From an uncultured Desulfobulbaceae bacterium (GTDB taxonomy: Bacteria; Desulfobacterota; Desulfobulbia; Desulfobulbales; Desulfocapsaceae), in NCBI GenBank assembly GCA_903891045.1, contig CAITDH010000277.1, positions 1 through 32,434 on the forward strand: a stretch of 32,434 bases of DNA, written 5' to 3'. The translations under genes and the position numbers were made by a program. Below are positions 9,818 through 19,063 of this stretch, piece after piece. The notes under the pieces were generated by a model. The model saw only the letters and a list, made by a program, of their open reading frames with translations. It was not told the origin of the DNA and did no database searches. Every line of letters begins with the position of its first letter. Position 1 is the stretch's first letter.

Positions 9818-9979
9818 CTTCTTTTTATTTTTATACTTGTACCATGTCCTCTTCCAACAAAGGGTCGAGCAGGGTTATTTTATTCGGACGATCGGAAGAA
9901 TCAAAAAAAATCAGCAAATCCAGTATGATGGCTGACACAATTAGAAATATTCATGAATATCATGAATCAGGAGTGAGTG

Positions 9980-10117
9980 ATGAGTAAACGTACCTTTCAA
10001 CCAAGTAATATCAAGATGAAACGTAAGCATGGTTTTCGTCATCGTATGAGCACCGCTGCCGGTCGTTCTATTTTAAGCGCCCGCCGCGCCAAGGGACGGA
10101 AACGGCTGTCTGCCTGA
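9980..10117 (+). CDS. rpmH: 50S ribosomal protein L34
   Basis: Manual translation [45 protein letters not shown]; below the ORF-track size cut-off. Confidence 0.98.
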   Translation: MSKRTFQPSNIKMKRKHGFRHRMSTAAGRSILSARRAKGRKRLSA

Positions 10118-10127
10118 TTGTAACGAG

Positions 10128-10463
10128 GTGTTCAGACTCCAGAAAAATCATCTGCTGCGCAAGGGGTGGGAGTTTGAACAGGTGTACAAACAGGGTAAAC
10201 GATTGCATGGCAAAAACTTCACCCTGATCGTACGCCAAAACAACCTCGAACAGAGCAGGATTGGGATCAGTGTGCACAGACAGATCAAAGGGGCCGTGAA
10301 GAGAAATAGAATCAAACGGATAATAAGAGAGTCTTTTCGCCTGCATCGGGAATTGTACCCAGAATGTGCCGATATTGTTTTTGCCATTCGTCCGGGAGTA
10401 GATTTTGGTTCAACTGCCGATATCAATCAGGCAGTGACGGCAGCTTGTGGTCGAGTAGCGTGA
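10128..10463 (+). CDS. rnpA: Ribonuclease P protein component
   Basis: GTG start; [33 protein letters not shown] and [17 protein letters not shown] motif; located directly after rpmH. Confidence 0.95.
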   Translation: MFRLQKNHLLRKGWEFEQVYKQGKRLHGKNFTLIVRQNNLEQSRIGISVHRQIKGAVKRNRIKRIIRESFRLHRELYPECADIVFAIRPGVDFGSTADINQAVTAACGRVA

Positions 10464-10482
10464 GGCCTGGAGGCTATCTGCT

Positions 10483-10710
10483 ATGAATAAGAATCTGCTT
10501 ATAAAGAGAATTTTCATCTGGTTTATCAGGGGGTATCAGTATCTTATATCTCCCCTGCTCCCCCCTGGCTGTCGTTTTACTCCCACCTGCTCGATTTATG
10601 CAATTGAGGCAATAGAACGCTATGGCGCATTGCGTGGCTCCTATCTCGCCGCTCGTCGCATTCTGCGCTGTCAGCCATTCTGCCGGGGTGGTTATGATCC
10701 TGTTCCCTAA
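10483..10710 (+). CDS. yidD: Membrane protein insertion efficiency factor YidD
   Basis: [33 protein letters not shown]...[18 protein letters not shown] signature. Confidence 0.97.
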   Translation: MNKNLLIKRIFIWFIRGYQYLISPLLPPGCRFTPTCSIYAIEAIERYGALRGSYLAARRILRCQPFCRGGYDPVP

Positions 10711-10826
10711 CACCTTCCTCTTGCGGAGAAACGATGACTGGCGGGAACAAATCTCCGAGAGATTAAAACAGATGTTTTTTGTAGAAAGGCTCTCTTTAAT
10801 GGAGCGAATCATTTCAGGAATATGGC

Positions 10827-12506
10827 ATGGATACCTATAGAGCACTTCTGGCTGTCGTCATTTCATTTGTTATTCTGGTTGGCTATCAATATTTCTTCGT
10901 GGGTTTTGATTCTAAAAAGGCAGTAAAAGATCCAGCGGCCCAGACGTCTGTATCCTCTGTTACCACACCACCTGCCCTCAATCAGACGGGCCAGGCGACA
11001 TCCCCAAAACAAGAAGCGCTGAAACAATCTTTGCCAATCTCTGTTTCGTCAGATCATACGATTCGTGAGATTAACGTAGAGACAGATCTCTATAGTGCAG
11101 TGATCACTGAAAATGGCGGGGCCATCAAGAGTTTTATCCTGAAAGATTACAAGGCAAGCCTGGCCAAAAACTCACCGGGAGTACAACTGGTCAAAGCCAC
11201 AGAGCAGGAGGGGTTCCCCCTGACATTTTCCTGGGGAGACGTGGCTGCCACCAATACCTTTTATAACGCAGACTCCGATAAAGTGCAGTTCACCGGAGCT
11301 GAGAGCACCAGCACGCTGACAATGAAAGGCCTTACCGAATCCGGTCTTGAGCTGGAACGAACCTACCGCTTTGACCGCAATACCTATCTGCTGGAACTCG
11401 CTGTCCGGGTAAAAAATGGTTCCGCCAAACCTTTGCAGGGCTCAGCTCTGTTGCACCAGACCAACCTTCCCTTTGAAGAGGCCGCCAAAGGCTCCACGAC
11501 CTCACTTTTTGCCGGCCCGGCAATTTTTATGGATGGCCAGCGTCAGGAGTTCAAGAGCAAGGAAATAACCGGGGAACCCAAGACCGCGCAGGGAAAAGTG
11601 GACTGGGCCGCTTACGACAGCACTTATTTTATGTGCGGAATCCTACCCGAGAATGAAGGCGGCACCAGCGTGACCATGCAGCAAACGGATAAACTGGTGA
11701 CCATGCAGGTTGGCGGCGCACTCGACGTGTTGCAACCCGGCCAGGAAAAGATTTATAAGTATCGGGTATATTTTGGCCCCAAGAAGCTTTCCCTGCTCCA
11801 AAAGACAGGATACAACCTGGACAAGGCCGTTAATTTCGGCTGGTTTGATGTCATGGCCAAACCCACCCTCTGGCTGTTGAATTTTTTCCATACTTATTTG
11901 AAGAATTACGGGATCGCCATTATCCTGGTGACGATTGCCTTCAAGCTTGCCTTCTGGCCCATTGCCCAGAAGGGACTCAAGTCCATGAAAAATATGCAGA
12001 AGTTGCAGCCCAAAATGGCCAAGATCAAGGAAAAGTACAAAGACGATCCGGCCATGATGAACAAGGAGGTCATGAATCTGTACAAGACCTACAAGGTCAA
12101 TCCTCTTGGCGGCTGCCTGCCCATGGTCCTCCAGATTCCGGTATTTTTCGCCCTCTACAAGGTGCTGCTCATGTGTATTGAGCTGCGACATGCCCCTTTC
12201 ATGCTCTGGATCACCGATCTTTCCGCTCCTGATCGCCTGATGCTCGGGTTTGATATTCCTTATCTGGGTGGGATTCCGGTACTCACCCTGCTCATGGGGG
12301 CCTCCATGTTCCTGCAGCAAAAGATGACCCCCACCACTGCCGACCCCACCCAGGCCAAGATCATGATGTTTTTGCCGATCATGTTTACCTTTATGTTCTT
12401 GAATTTTGCATCCGGCCTGGTTCTGTACTGGTTTATCAATAATCTGCTGGCTATCCTGCAGCAATATTTGATCAACAAACAAGCCAATAAACCATTGGCA
12501 GCGTAG
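10827..12506 (+). CDS. yidC: Membrane protein insertase YidC
   Basis: N-terminal TM plus periplasmic domain; C-terminal insertase core (NYGIAIILVTIAFKLAFWPIAQKGLKSMKNMQKLQPKMAKIKEKYKDD). Confidence 0.97.
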   Translation: MDTYRALLAVVISFVILVGYQYFFVGFDSKKAVKDPAAQTSVSSVTTPPALNQTGQATSPKQEALKQSLPISVSSDHTIREINVETDLYSAVITENGGAIKSFILKDYKASLAKNSPGVQLVKATEQEGFPLTFSWGDVAATNTFYNADSDKVQFTGAESTSTLTMKGLTESGLELERTYRFDRNTYLLELAVRVKNGSAKPLQGSALLHQTNLPFEEAAKGSTTSLFAGPAIFMDGQRQEFKSKEITGEPKTAQGKVDWAAYDSTYFMCGILPENEGGTSVTMQQTDKLVTMQVGGALDVLQPGQEKIYKYRVYFGPKKLSLLQKTGYNLDKAVNFGWFDVMAKPTLWLLNFFHTYLKNYGIAIILVTIAFKLAFWPIAQKGLKSMKNMQKLQPKMAKIKEKYKDDPAMMNKEVMNLYKTYKVNPLGGCLPMVLQIPVFFALYKVLLMCIELRHAPFMLWITDLSAPDRLMLGFDIPYLGGIPVLTLLMGASMFLQQKMTPTTADPTQAKIMMFLPIMFTFMFLNFASGLVLYWFINNLLAILQQYLINKQANKPLAA

Positions 12507-12790
12507 TTGTTCCTTCCCGTGTATCTCCCTTTATATTGCGCCTCTCTTTGGTCTCCTTGCGCACCGGGAAACACGGATTCTATCAAGGTCCCTTAAAAAA
12601 TCAGGATCTTTGTTTAAGCTCATGGCAGATGAAAAATTTTACCAAAGACACCCAACAGGCACTATTCTTGTGGGAACAAAGAGTTCTTGCTCTGAGGATA
12701 AAATTTTGGAAATAACGCCAAGATTAAACAACAAGATTCTTTTTGCAAGGTGCCTCTCAAATGACAAGTGACCATTGAAGGATAGCCCCC

Positions 12791-13780
12791 ATGTCTTTAG
12801 AAAAAAAAGATTTTTTTGGAAAAACAGTAGCAGATGTAATCAGACAGGCCTGTGACACCTTGCAAGTACCCCAGGAACACCTGGATATTGAGGTGATAGA
12901 GACAGGCTCTACCGGTATTTTTGGTTTTATCCGTAAGAAGGCTCATATCCGGGCCAGGGTGAAAGAGGCAGCTTCTACCGCCGTCACTGAAACAAAGATT
13001 GAGCCGCCGGCAACAGAGGAACACTCTCTTCCTGTTCTGCAAAAACCTGCCCCTGCAGCCAAAGCGCCCGTTCAGCAAGCGACCATCCCAGCAGATGAGA
13101 GCATCGCCGTTGAGACCATGACCAGCGAAGAAGACGAGGATGACTTTCCCCTTACTCCCAGCTCAGAAGAACCACTCAGCCAGGAAAGTATTGATGGGGT
13201 ACAACACGAACTTACCCACCTGCTCCAATTGATGGGCCTTCCCTCAAAGGTAGAAATTGAAGCACAAGGCAGTTCCGTACGATGTCATATAATCGGCGAT
13301 TTTGAAGCAGACCTTACCGGACAGGAAGGAAAGATCCTGGACAGCCTGCAATATCTGCTCCGCAAAATCACCTCCAAAAACCTCTCCGAACGGGTACGAA
13401 TCTCCATTGATGTCGGTGATTTCCGGGAAAAACGACAGGACGAGTTGCAGGATCTGGCCAAAGAACTGGCAGCGTTCGTCAAGGAAGATGGCAAAACCCA
13501 GGTCATCCCTTCACTGAACCCATCCGAACGACGGGTTGTGCATATGGCCTTGCAGGACGATAAAGAGATCCGCAGCCGTAGTGTGGGCGACGGCCTGTTT
13601 AAAAAAATCCTTATTTATAAACCAGGCAAGCCCAAGACCGGCGGCAATACCAGTGGCAGCAATGGTAACAGCACCGCAGCCAATCCCAAAAAACGCCCTG
13701 CATCCCGAGGCAGAAGGCGTAAAAGCAGCAAACCCACAACCGAGAATAACGAAAATAACGAGAATGGCGAGAACGAATAA
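12791..13780 (+). CDS. jag: Jag/KhpB-type RNA-binding protein (Jag-N, KH, R3H)
   Basis: Jag-N-like start (KKDFFGKTVADVIRQACDTLQVPQEHLDIEVIETGSTGIFGF), R3H-like NPSERRVVHMALQDDKEIRSRSVGDG; between yidC and mnmE. Confidence 0.92.
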   Translation: MSLEKKDFFGKTVADVIRQACDTLQVPQEHLDIEVIETGSTGIFGFIRKKAHIRARVKEAASTAVTETKIEPPATEEHSLPVLQKPAPAAKAPVQQATIPADESIAVETMTSEEDEDDFPLTPSSEEPLSQESIDGVQHELTHLLQLMGLPSKVEIEAQGSSVRCHIIGDFEADLTGQEGKILDSLQYLLRKITSKNLSERVRISIDVGDFREKRQDELQDLAKELAAFVKEDGKTQVIPSLNPSERRVVHMALQDDKEIRSRSVGDGLFKKILIYKPGKPKTGGNTSGSNGNSTAANPKKRPASRGRRRKSSKPTTENNENNENGENE

Positions 13781-13823
13781 GCCATCGTAACACAATGGTC
13801 TGGGATACAAATGGTGTCTAGTA

Positions 13824-15227
13824 ATGGCTGCTGAAAACGAGATGAGCGATACTATCGCCGCCATTTCCACCCCCCCAGGCGCCGGGGGTATCGGGGTGAT
13901 CCGAATGAGCGGCCCCCAAGCCTTTGCTGTCCTGCAACAGATCTTCAAGCCCCACGACCCCGCCTGCTCCTTCCGCAGTCATCAGCTCTATTATGGCCAT
14001 ATTCTGGCACCGGAGGTATCCGGACAGAAAAAAATTATCGATGAGGTCCTGGCCGTTTATATGCGGACTCCCAAGACTTATACCCGTGAGGATGTGGTCG
14101 AGATCCATGGCCACGGCAATTTCCTTGTCCTCCAGTCCATTCTTGAACTCCTGCTCCATTATCCAGTTCGTCTGGCCGACCCTGGAGAATTTACCAAACG
14201 TGCCTTCTTGAATGGCCGCATCGATCTGACCCAGGCTGAGGCCGTGATTGATCTCCTCTCGGCCAGGACCAGAAAAGGGATCGAGATAGCTCAGGGCCAA
14301 CTCTCCGGCAGACTCTATGACCAGGTTGACGCCATCCGCCAGGTCTTGATGCATATGCGGGCCATTGTCGAGGTCGCCATTGATTTTCCTGACGAAGACC
14401 ACGAGATTATCAATCATGACGAGTTGACCCTGCAGCTTGAGGCAAGCGTCAGGGCGCCTCTTGTTGTCCTGCTGCGCAATGCCGATCAAGGCAAGATCTT
14501 CCGGGAAGGGATTACCGTAGTCATTGCCGGCCTGCCCAATGTGGGCAAGTCCAGCCTGCTTAACACCCTCCTCCAGGAAGAACGGGCCCTGGTCACCGCC
14601 ATTCCTGGAACCACCCGGGATACCATTGAGGAATATGTTGATATTGAAGGGGTGCCGGTGCGCATCGTCGATACCGCCGGGATTCGTGATAACGCCGAAG
14701 AGGTTGAAGAGCTGGGAATCCAGCGGGCGAAGCAACAGATACAACAGGCCGATCTTGTCCTTTTCATGATTGATCTGACAAAGGGGATCAGGGGCGCGGA
14801 TCATGAGCTGTTTCGCAGCATCGAGCATAAGCCGGTGATCCTGGTTGCCAACAAGATGGACCTATTGCCGCAAGGACTACCTGACCTCACTGAATTTGGC
14901 AATCACGCCTTGGCGCAGGTATTGATCTCGGCCAAGAAACAACAAGGAATCGCCGAACTGAAACAGGCCATTTTCAAGGCCGTGGTCGGCAACAGAGGAC
15001 AGTGGCAGGAAGATGGCTGCGCGCCAAATCTCCGCCACAAAGATGCCCTGACCCGGGCCTATGCGGCCAGCAACCAGGCGCTGGATGGGCTACAGACCGT
15101 AACCACCAGCGATCTGCTGGCCATCGACCTCCAGGAATGTCTGGCCGAGCTTGATGCCATTGTCGGAGTTACCACTACCGAAGATATTCTGGACCTGATC
15201 TTTAAGCAATTTTGTCTGGGAAAATAA
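13824..15227 (+). CDS. mnmE: tRNA uridine-5-carboxymethylaminomethyl(34) synthesis GTPase MnmE (TrmE)
   Basis: DTIAAISTPPGAGGIGVIRMSG, GLPNVGKSSLLN, DTAGIRD, NKMD and C-terminal FKQFCLGK. Confidence 0.98.
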   Translation: MAAENEMSDTIAAISTPPGAGGIGVIRMSGPQAFAVLQQIFKPHDPACSFRSHQLYYGHILAPEVSGQKKIIDEVLAVYMRTPKTYTREDVVEIHGHGNFLVLQSILELLLHYPVRLADPGEFTKRAFLNGRIDLTQAEAVIDLLSARTRKGIEIAQGQLSGRLYDQVDAIRQVLMHMRAIVEVAIDFPDEDHEIINHDELTLQLEASVRAPLVVLLRNADQGKIFREGITVVIAGLPNVGKSSLLNTLLQEERALVTAIPGTTRDTIEEYVDIEGVPVRIVDTAGIRDNAEEVEELGIQRAKQQIQQADLVLFMIDLTKGIRGADHELFRSIEHKPVILVANKMDLLPQGLPDLTEFGNHALAQVLISAKKQQGIAELKQAIFKAVVGNRGQWQEDGCAPNLRHKDALTRAYAASNQALDGLQTVTTSDLLAIDLQECLAELDAIVGVTTTEDILDLIFKQFCLGK

Positions 15228-15301
15228 ACCTTTGTAACAAAACGATATCGCAGTCTCCCTTTGCTGGATTCTTTGATTTTTTAGGCCAGGAACAGGAACG
15301 A

Positions 15302-16144
15302 CTATTTGTTTTGTTCAGTAACCACTTGATGGAGGAGAGCAAAAAAAGCATGGGGATCCATATCGGCCGCACTGGCAATTTCCCGAATCGTCTGCTCCGG
15401 CCTAGCCGAGATATTTTCCTTGGCCAATCCTTGAATAATCAAGGCTGGCTGCAGATTATATTCAGTACAAATTTCAGACAGTATCTTTTTACCAAACCCC
15501 GGCAACGGCTCATCCGGAAAGGTGACTAAGGTCGGTTCCACAGCAGTTATGGCAGGCTTGATTATTTCAAATAGAGTCATGGGGGTCATATGGTTACGCA
15601 CAGCGATTGTGGCAATGGTCTGTTTATCATTATCCATAATAATCCCAGCCTTGGCTAAGAGTTCCATAGCCTTTACCGGATCAACCTCCACTTTCCTGTA
15701 AAATGAGGAAAAAGAGGAAAGCTCAGCATGCGCATAGGGCGGCTCACCATATTTTTTACCCGCAGCAGCCTTAAGATAATGTCCAAAATTCAGTACGATG
15801 GACATGGGTGGAATCTTCCAATATGTACCGAATCCCACCACCAGAGTCAAAACCAGAGCTACATTAAAACTGGCAGTAAAAATCTTGAGCTTCCTGGCCT
15901 TATTTTTCATATAGGCTACAATCACACTCCAATTGTAGAACATGTGAAGCAAGCCGGTGATCAGAAAAAGGAAACCGAGATTGAGGTGCAAGTTCCCCCA
16001 CTCGGTCTTAGTCAGACCCCACAACCGCCAATCCGACCAATAGGCAATCCGCCCTTCCGGAACTATATAGAGGATGCTACTGGTGAGAATACAGAGGACA
16101 AAAGAAAATAACATGGTTAATGAGATGATTCTCCGTAAATGCAT
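15302..16144 (-). CDS. DUF4405-like membrane protein with extra soluble C-terminal region
   Basis: N-terminal TM region with HLRRIISLTMLFSFVLCILTSSILY and NLHLNLGFLFLITGLLHMFYNW (spaced His); about 140 aa hydrophilic C-terminus. Confidence 0.65.
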   Translation of the reverse strand: MHLRRIISLTMLFSFVLCILTSSILYIVPEGRIAYWSDWRLWGLTKTEWGNLHLNLGFLFLITGLLHMFYNWSVIVAYMKNKARKLKIFTASFNVALVLTLVVGFGTYWKIPPMSIVLNFGHYLKAAAGKKYGEPPYAHAELSSFSSFYRKVEVDPVKAMELLAKAGIIMDNDKQTIATIAVRNHMTPMTLFEIIKPAITAVEPTLVTFPDEPLPGFGKKILSEICTEYNLQPALIIQGLAKENISARPEQTIREIASAADMDPHAFFALLHQVVTEQNK

Positions 16145-16258
16145 CGATTTTTTCCTTATTTGGATAAAATAAGTTTAAATGGCGCTGATGACATACTGCC
16201 ATCAACGCCATAAATTACTTTTTTGGGGGAGAAAGGGAAAAGCCCCCTATTAATCTAA

Positions 16259-16915
16259 TTAGAACGTGTACCGTGCGCCCAGCAAAAAGTTGTGGCTGGA
16301 GAATTCGAAGTCAGTCGTGGAACCATAACCTTCATCAAACGAAGGATCGGCAGCACCGACATAACGGTAGGAGAGATCAATGGCCACGTTTTTGTTGATG
16401 GTATAAGAGACGCCAGCCATAAACTGGTAAGCGAAGACGCTATCATCGTTACTGTAGCTACCGTAACCGGCATCAGATCTTATATGGTTGAGTTCAACAT
16501 TGGCGTAACCAATACCAGCACCTAAGTAAGGTACAATAGGACTGTTGTTTTTGAAATCATAGTAGCCATTGGCAAAAAGAGAGCTTGATGTCAAATCCCC
16601 ATTAACAAATGAAGTCGTTCCAGTATAAATTCCATTATTGTAGCTTTCTGAGGAGTCGAAATCATTCTTTTGATATCCAACTTCAACTTCAGCCCTGAAG
16701 GTATCAAAGTCGTAGCCGATTGCACCATTGATTGCCAATCCCGTATCGAATGATATGTCATCAGCCCAAGTTCCCCCGCCATCAACTCCACTTGCAGTTA
16801 ACGTAGGAGGCACAGAAACTCCCAGCTTGCCGCTGACGTAAACTCCCGCAGCAGAAGCGGCCGTGGCAGAGAGTGTAAGGGCACAGCATGACAGAACAAT
16901 TGCTATTTTTTTCAT
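16259..16915 (-). CDS. Outer-membrane beta-barrel protein (opacity/OmpA-like barrel)
   Basis: MKKIAIVLSCCALTLSATAASA signal peptide; alternating beta pattern; terminal SSHNFLLGARYTF aromatic C-terminus. Start set to 16915 rather than ORF start 17188. Confidence 0.85.
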   Translation of the reverse strand: MKKIAIVLSCCALTLSATAASAAGVYVSGKLGVSVPPTLTASGVDGGGTWADDISFDTGLAINGAIGYDFDTFRAEVEVGYQKNDFDSSESYNNGIYTGTTSFVNGDLTSSSLFANGYYDFKNNSPIVPYLGAGIGYANVELNHIRSDAGYGSYSNDDSVFAYQFMAGVSYTINKNVAIDLSYRYVGAADPSFDEGYGSTTDFEFSSHNFLLGARYTF

Positions 16916-17075
16916 TGTGTTCTCTTTTTTGGTTGAATTTTTCATAAATAAACTTCTTGATTGATTTTTGAGAAAAAAGGTCAGGTCTTGAAAAATAAGT
17001 TTCTCATATCTGCTTGATCTGCGAGAGTAAGATTCAAAATAGAAGGAAGCGCATATAAACCAGATTTTTATAGGG

Positions 17076-17714
17076 TTACCATCTTCTCCATCCATAATGC
17101 CCATATCGCAGCGGTTGATGCCAATAGCCGGAATGCCAGAGCCACGAGCCATCCACCCAGATGTAGTCCGGACCCAGAGCCACGACAACCTGTTCAGCTG
17201 GTAGTACAGTTCTTGTCACACCCGTCACCTCGGCAGACTGAATCTCGGTCGGTGTATTGATCATGCAGTCAATAATCTTTTCACTGACCCTCGCCTTTTT
17301 CAGATCAATAATATCCGCAGTGTTGAGGTGATAAACTGTCCGAGAATTGCGAATTTGACTGATGACGAGATCATCGCTGATCCCTGCCTGCACCAGCGAT
17401 TTTACGTCCACAACCGTCAACGGCTGATTCTGTTCGACCCGTTGCATAGACTGTTGTGGTGCCTGCGCTCTCAACTGCGCATCCTGGGCCTGATCCATAC
17501 CATGCCCGATGGCGCCGCCTGCCAAAGCTCCCACCACTCCGCCGACAAGCGCGCCAGGTCCCGGATGCCGAGCCATACTACCGATAATCGCACCAGTGGC
17601 GCCTCCAGCCAAAGCTCCCGAGGCAGTGTTATCCGGTTGCCCCTGAGGTGACATACAACCCGCAACCAATATTCCCACAACCGCTACTGCTAAAAAATAG
17701 CCATACCATTTCAT
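17076..17714 (-). CDS. Glycine-zipper lipoprotein
   Basis: Lipobox LVAGC; GALAGGATGAIIGSMARHPGPGALVGGVVGALAGGAIGHGMDQ; C-terminal YIWVDGSWLWHSGYWHQP aromatic repeat. Confidence 0.8.
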   Translation of the reverse strand: MKWYGYFLAVAVVGILVAGCMSPQGQPDNTASGALAGGATGAIIGSMARHPGPGALVGGVVGALAGGAIGHGMDQAQDAQLRAQAPQQSMQRVEQNQPLTVVDVKSLVQAGISDDLVISQIRNSRTVYHLNTADIIDLKKARVSEKIIDCMINTPTEIQSAEVTGVTRTVLPAEQVVVALGPDYIWVDGSWLWHSGYWHQPLRYGHYGWRRW

Positions 17715-17815
17715 ATTCTTTTTTCCTTTAGGGCAAAATAGGGGACAGCGACCGTTTTATCTAATGCATAATATAGACCCTTGCGGTGCAACAACATCAA
17801 ACGAGGAGATTATTA

Positions 17816-18292
17816 TTACCGACCACCACCTCGTCCTCCGCTTCGGCCACGGCCTCCTACCCCACCAGCCCAATTCGGATGCCCAGATTCATCGCGGAGG
17901 ACAACAGCAACCCCTTGATCGATTTCCGTAATTTTCTGAGCCAGAATATAGATAACCCCATCCTGTCCCTGGGCCTTGGAGCCGCGAACGACCACCTCAT
18001 CTCCCTCTTTTAAGGGGACACCATAGTCAGCCCAATACCACTGCGGTCCAAGAACCACCATCATCCTGGTTCCTCCACCTTCAATCTCCAACTGGAGGTT
18101 ATGGCGTTCAGCACCGACCAAAACCGAAAGGATCTGACCAGTTACAGTGGTTACGGTATTGACATCATAACCGGATTCAAAATTCAGAGGAGGACGATTG
18201 CCATGCTCAGTTCCCCAGAAGGCCTGCGCAGAAAACGGGAAAGACGCGCAAAGGATCAGCAGAAAGGGTATAATAAGTAATATTGGTCGCAT
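17816..18292 (-). CDS. Small secreted protein, Gly/Arg-rich C-terminus
   Basis: Signal peptide MRPILLIIPFLLILCASFPFSAQA; ends GGVGGRGRSGGRGGGR. Confidence 0.7.
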   Translation of the reverse strand: MRPILLIIPFLLILCASFPFSAQAFWGTEHGNRPPLNFESGYDVNTVTTVTGQILSVLVGAERHNLQLEIEGGGTRMMVVLGPQWYWADYGVPLKEGDEVVVRGSKAQGQDGVIYILAQKITEIDQGVAVVLRDESGHPNWAGGVGGRGRSGGRGGGR

Positions 18293-18344
18293 AACACAGA
18301 GCGGAGGACGTCTCCGCCCTCCGCTTGTACTAATTCTTATTGAT

Positions 18345-18659
18345 TTATGGAGCTGTTACCACCGGTGTTACCGGCACGGTTGGGGTGGTCAAACGACTCC
18401 CGTCCCGCAATCCATTACCATTGGCCGGTCGAGTGGTAGAACCATTGGCGGTCGTGCCAGTGGTCAGAAACGTGCCGTCACGACGCTGTGAATCTGCCGG
18501 ACGAGTGGTCGTGGTTGATGTAGTGCCAGTACCAGGTGTATGGATTCCGCTTCCGCTTCCATTCCCGCCACCGTTACCGCCCCGAGCCATTGCCTCTCCA
18601 GCCAACGACATTGCACACATCACGGCCAATCCCAATACCAATATTCTTCTGGTTTTCAT
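18345..18659 (-). CDS. Low-complexity Thr-rich secreted protein
   Basis: Signal MKTRRILVLGLAVMCAMSLAGEAMA; two related mature segments TTRPADSQRRDGTFLTTGT and TTRPANGNGLRDGSRLTTPT. Confidence 0.6.
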   Translation of the reverse strand: MKTRRILVLGLAVMCAMSLAGEAMARGGNGGGNGSGSGIHTPGTGTTSTTTTRPADSQRRDGTFLTTGTTANGSTTRPANGNGLRDGSRLTTPTVPVTPVVTAP

Positions 18660-18693
18660 AATTTATTTTTCCTTGGTAAGTTTACTTGAATAA

Positions 18694-18840
18694 TTACCTG
18701 CGAGGAACACAGGTGGAAGTTGGGGTACGCGTCTGGGTTTTCGTCTGCAATTTGGTGGCGGCCATGGCCTCACCCACCAGGGTCATTGCAAAAATTGCGG
18801 CCAGGGTCAGGGCTATCATTCGTTTTGTTTTCATGTTCAT
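18694..18840 (-). CDS. 48-aa secreted peptide
   Basis: Manual translation MNMKTKRMIALTLAAIFAMTLVGEAMAATKLQTKTQTRTPTSTCVPRR*; AAGGAGAAA RBS upstream; leader closely resembles that of the 18345..18659 product. Confidence 0.6.
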   Translation of the reverse strand: MNMKTKRMIALTLAAIFAMTLVGEAMAATKLQTKTQTRTPTSTCVPRR

Positions 18841-18902
18841 TTTCTCCTTGTGATTTGAAACTGGTTAACAACGACTTGTACTCTTTGACAGGAGCCATCC
18901 CT

Positions 18903-18941
18903 ATCAAACGTTATGCCACCAGTATTTCACAATCTGTGCCA
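18903..18941 (-). promoter_or_regulatory. Two tandem sigma54-like sites upstream of the secreted-peptide genes
   Basis: Minus strand TGGCACAGATTGTGAA (18941-18926) and TGGCATAACGTTTGAT (18918-18903), partial matches to TGGCACG-N4-TTGCW. Confidence 0.35.
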
Positions 18942-19022
18942 CTTGGGGATTTTTTCATAACTTATTAAAATTCATCGAATTAAAATAGATTTCATTTTTA
19001 TAGTCACCCTTAGCATAAAAAG

Positions 19023-19045
19023 GTCAGTGCACTTTTTGCACTGAC
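19023..19045 (-). terminator. Intrinsic terminator of the two-component operon
   Basis: GTCAGTGCA (19023-19031) / TGCACTGAC (19037-19045), 5-nt loop, followed on the minus strand by CCTTTTT. Confidence 0.7.
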
Positions 19046-19063
19046 TATGAAAAAATTGCACCA

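Noticed and set aside
11643-12482. 279-aa minus-strand ORF opposite yidC
   Set aside because: Shadow ORF; the plus strand is unambiguous YidC.
12507-12790. yidC-jag intergenic region as a structured RNA
   Set aside because: Only short weak complementary pieces (e.g. CCGTGT/ACACGG); nothing above chance by eye.
13818-14828. 336-aa minus-strand ORF opposite mnmE
   Set aside because: Shadow ORF with no domain; the plus strand is MnmE.
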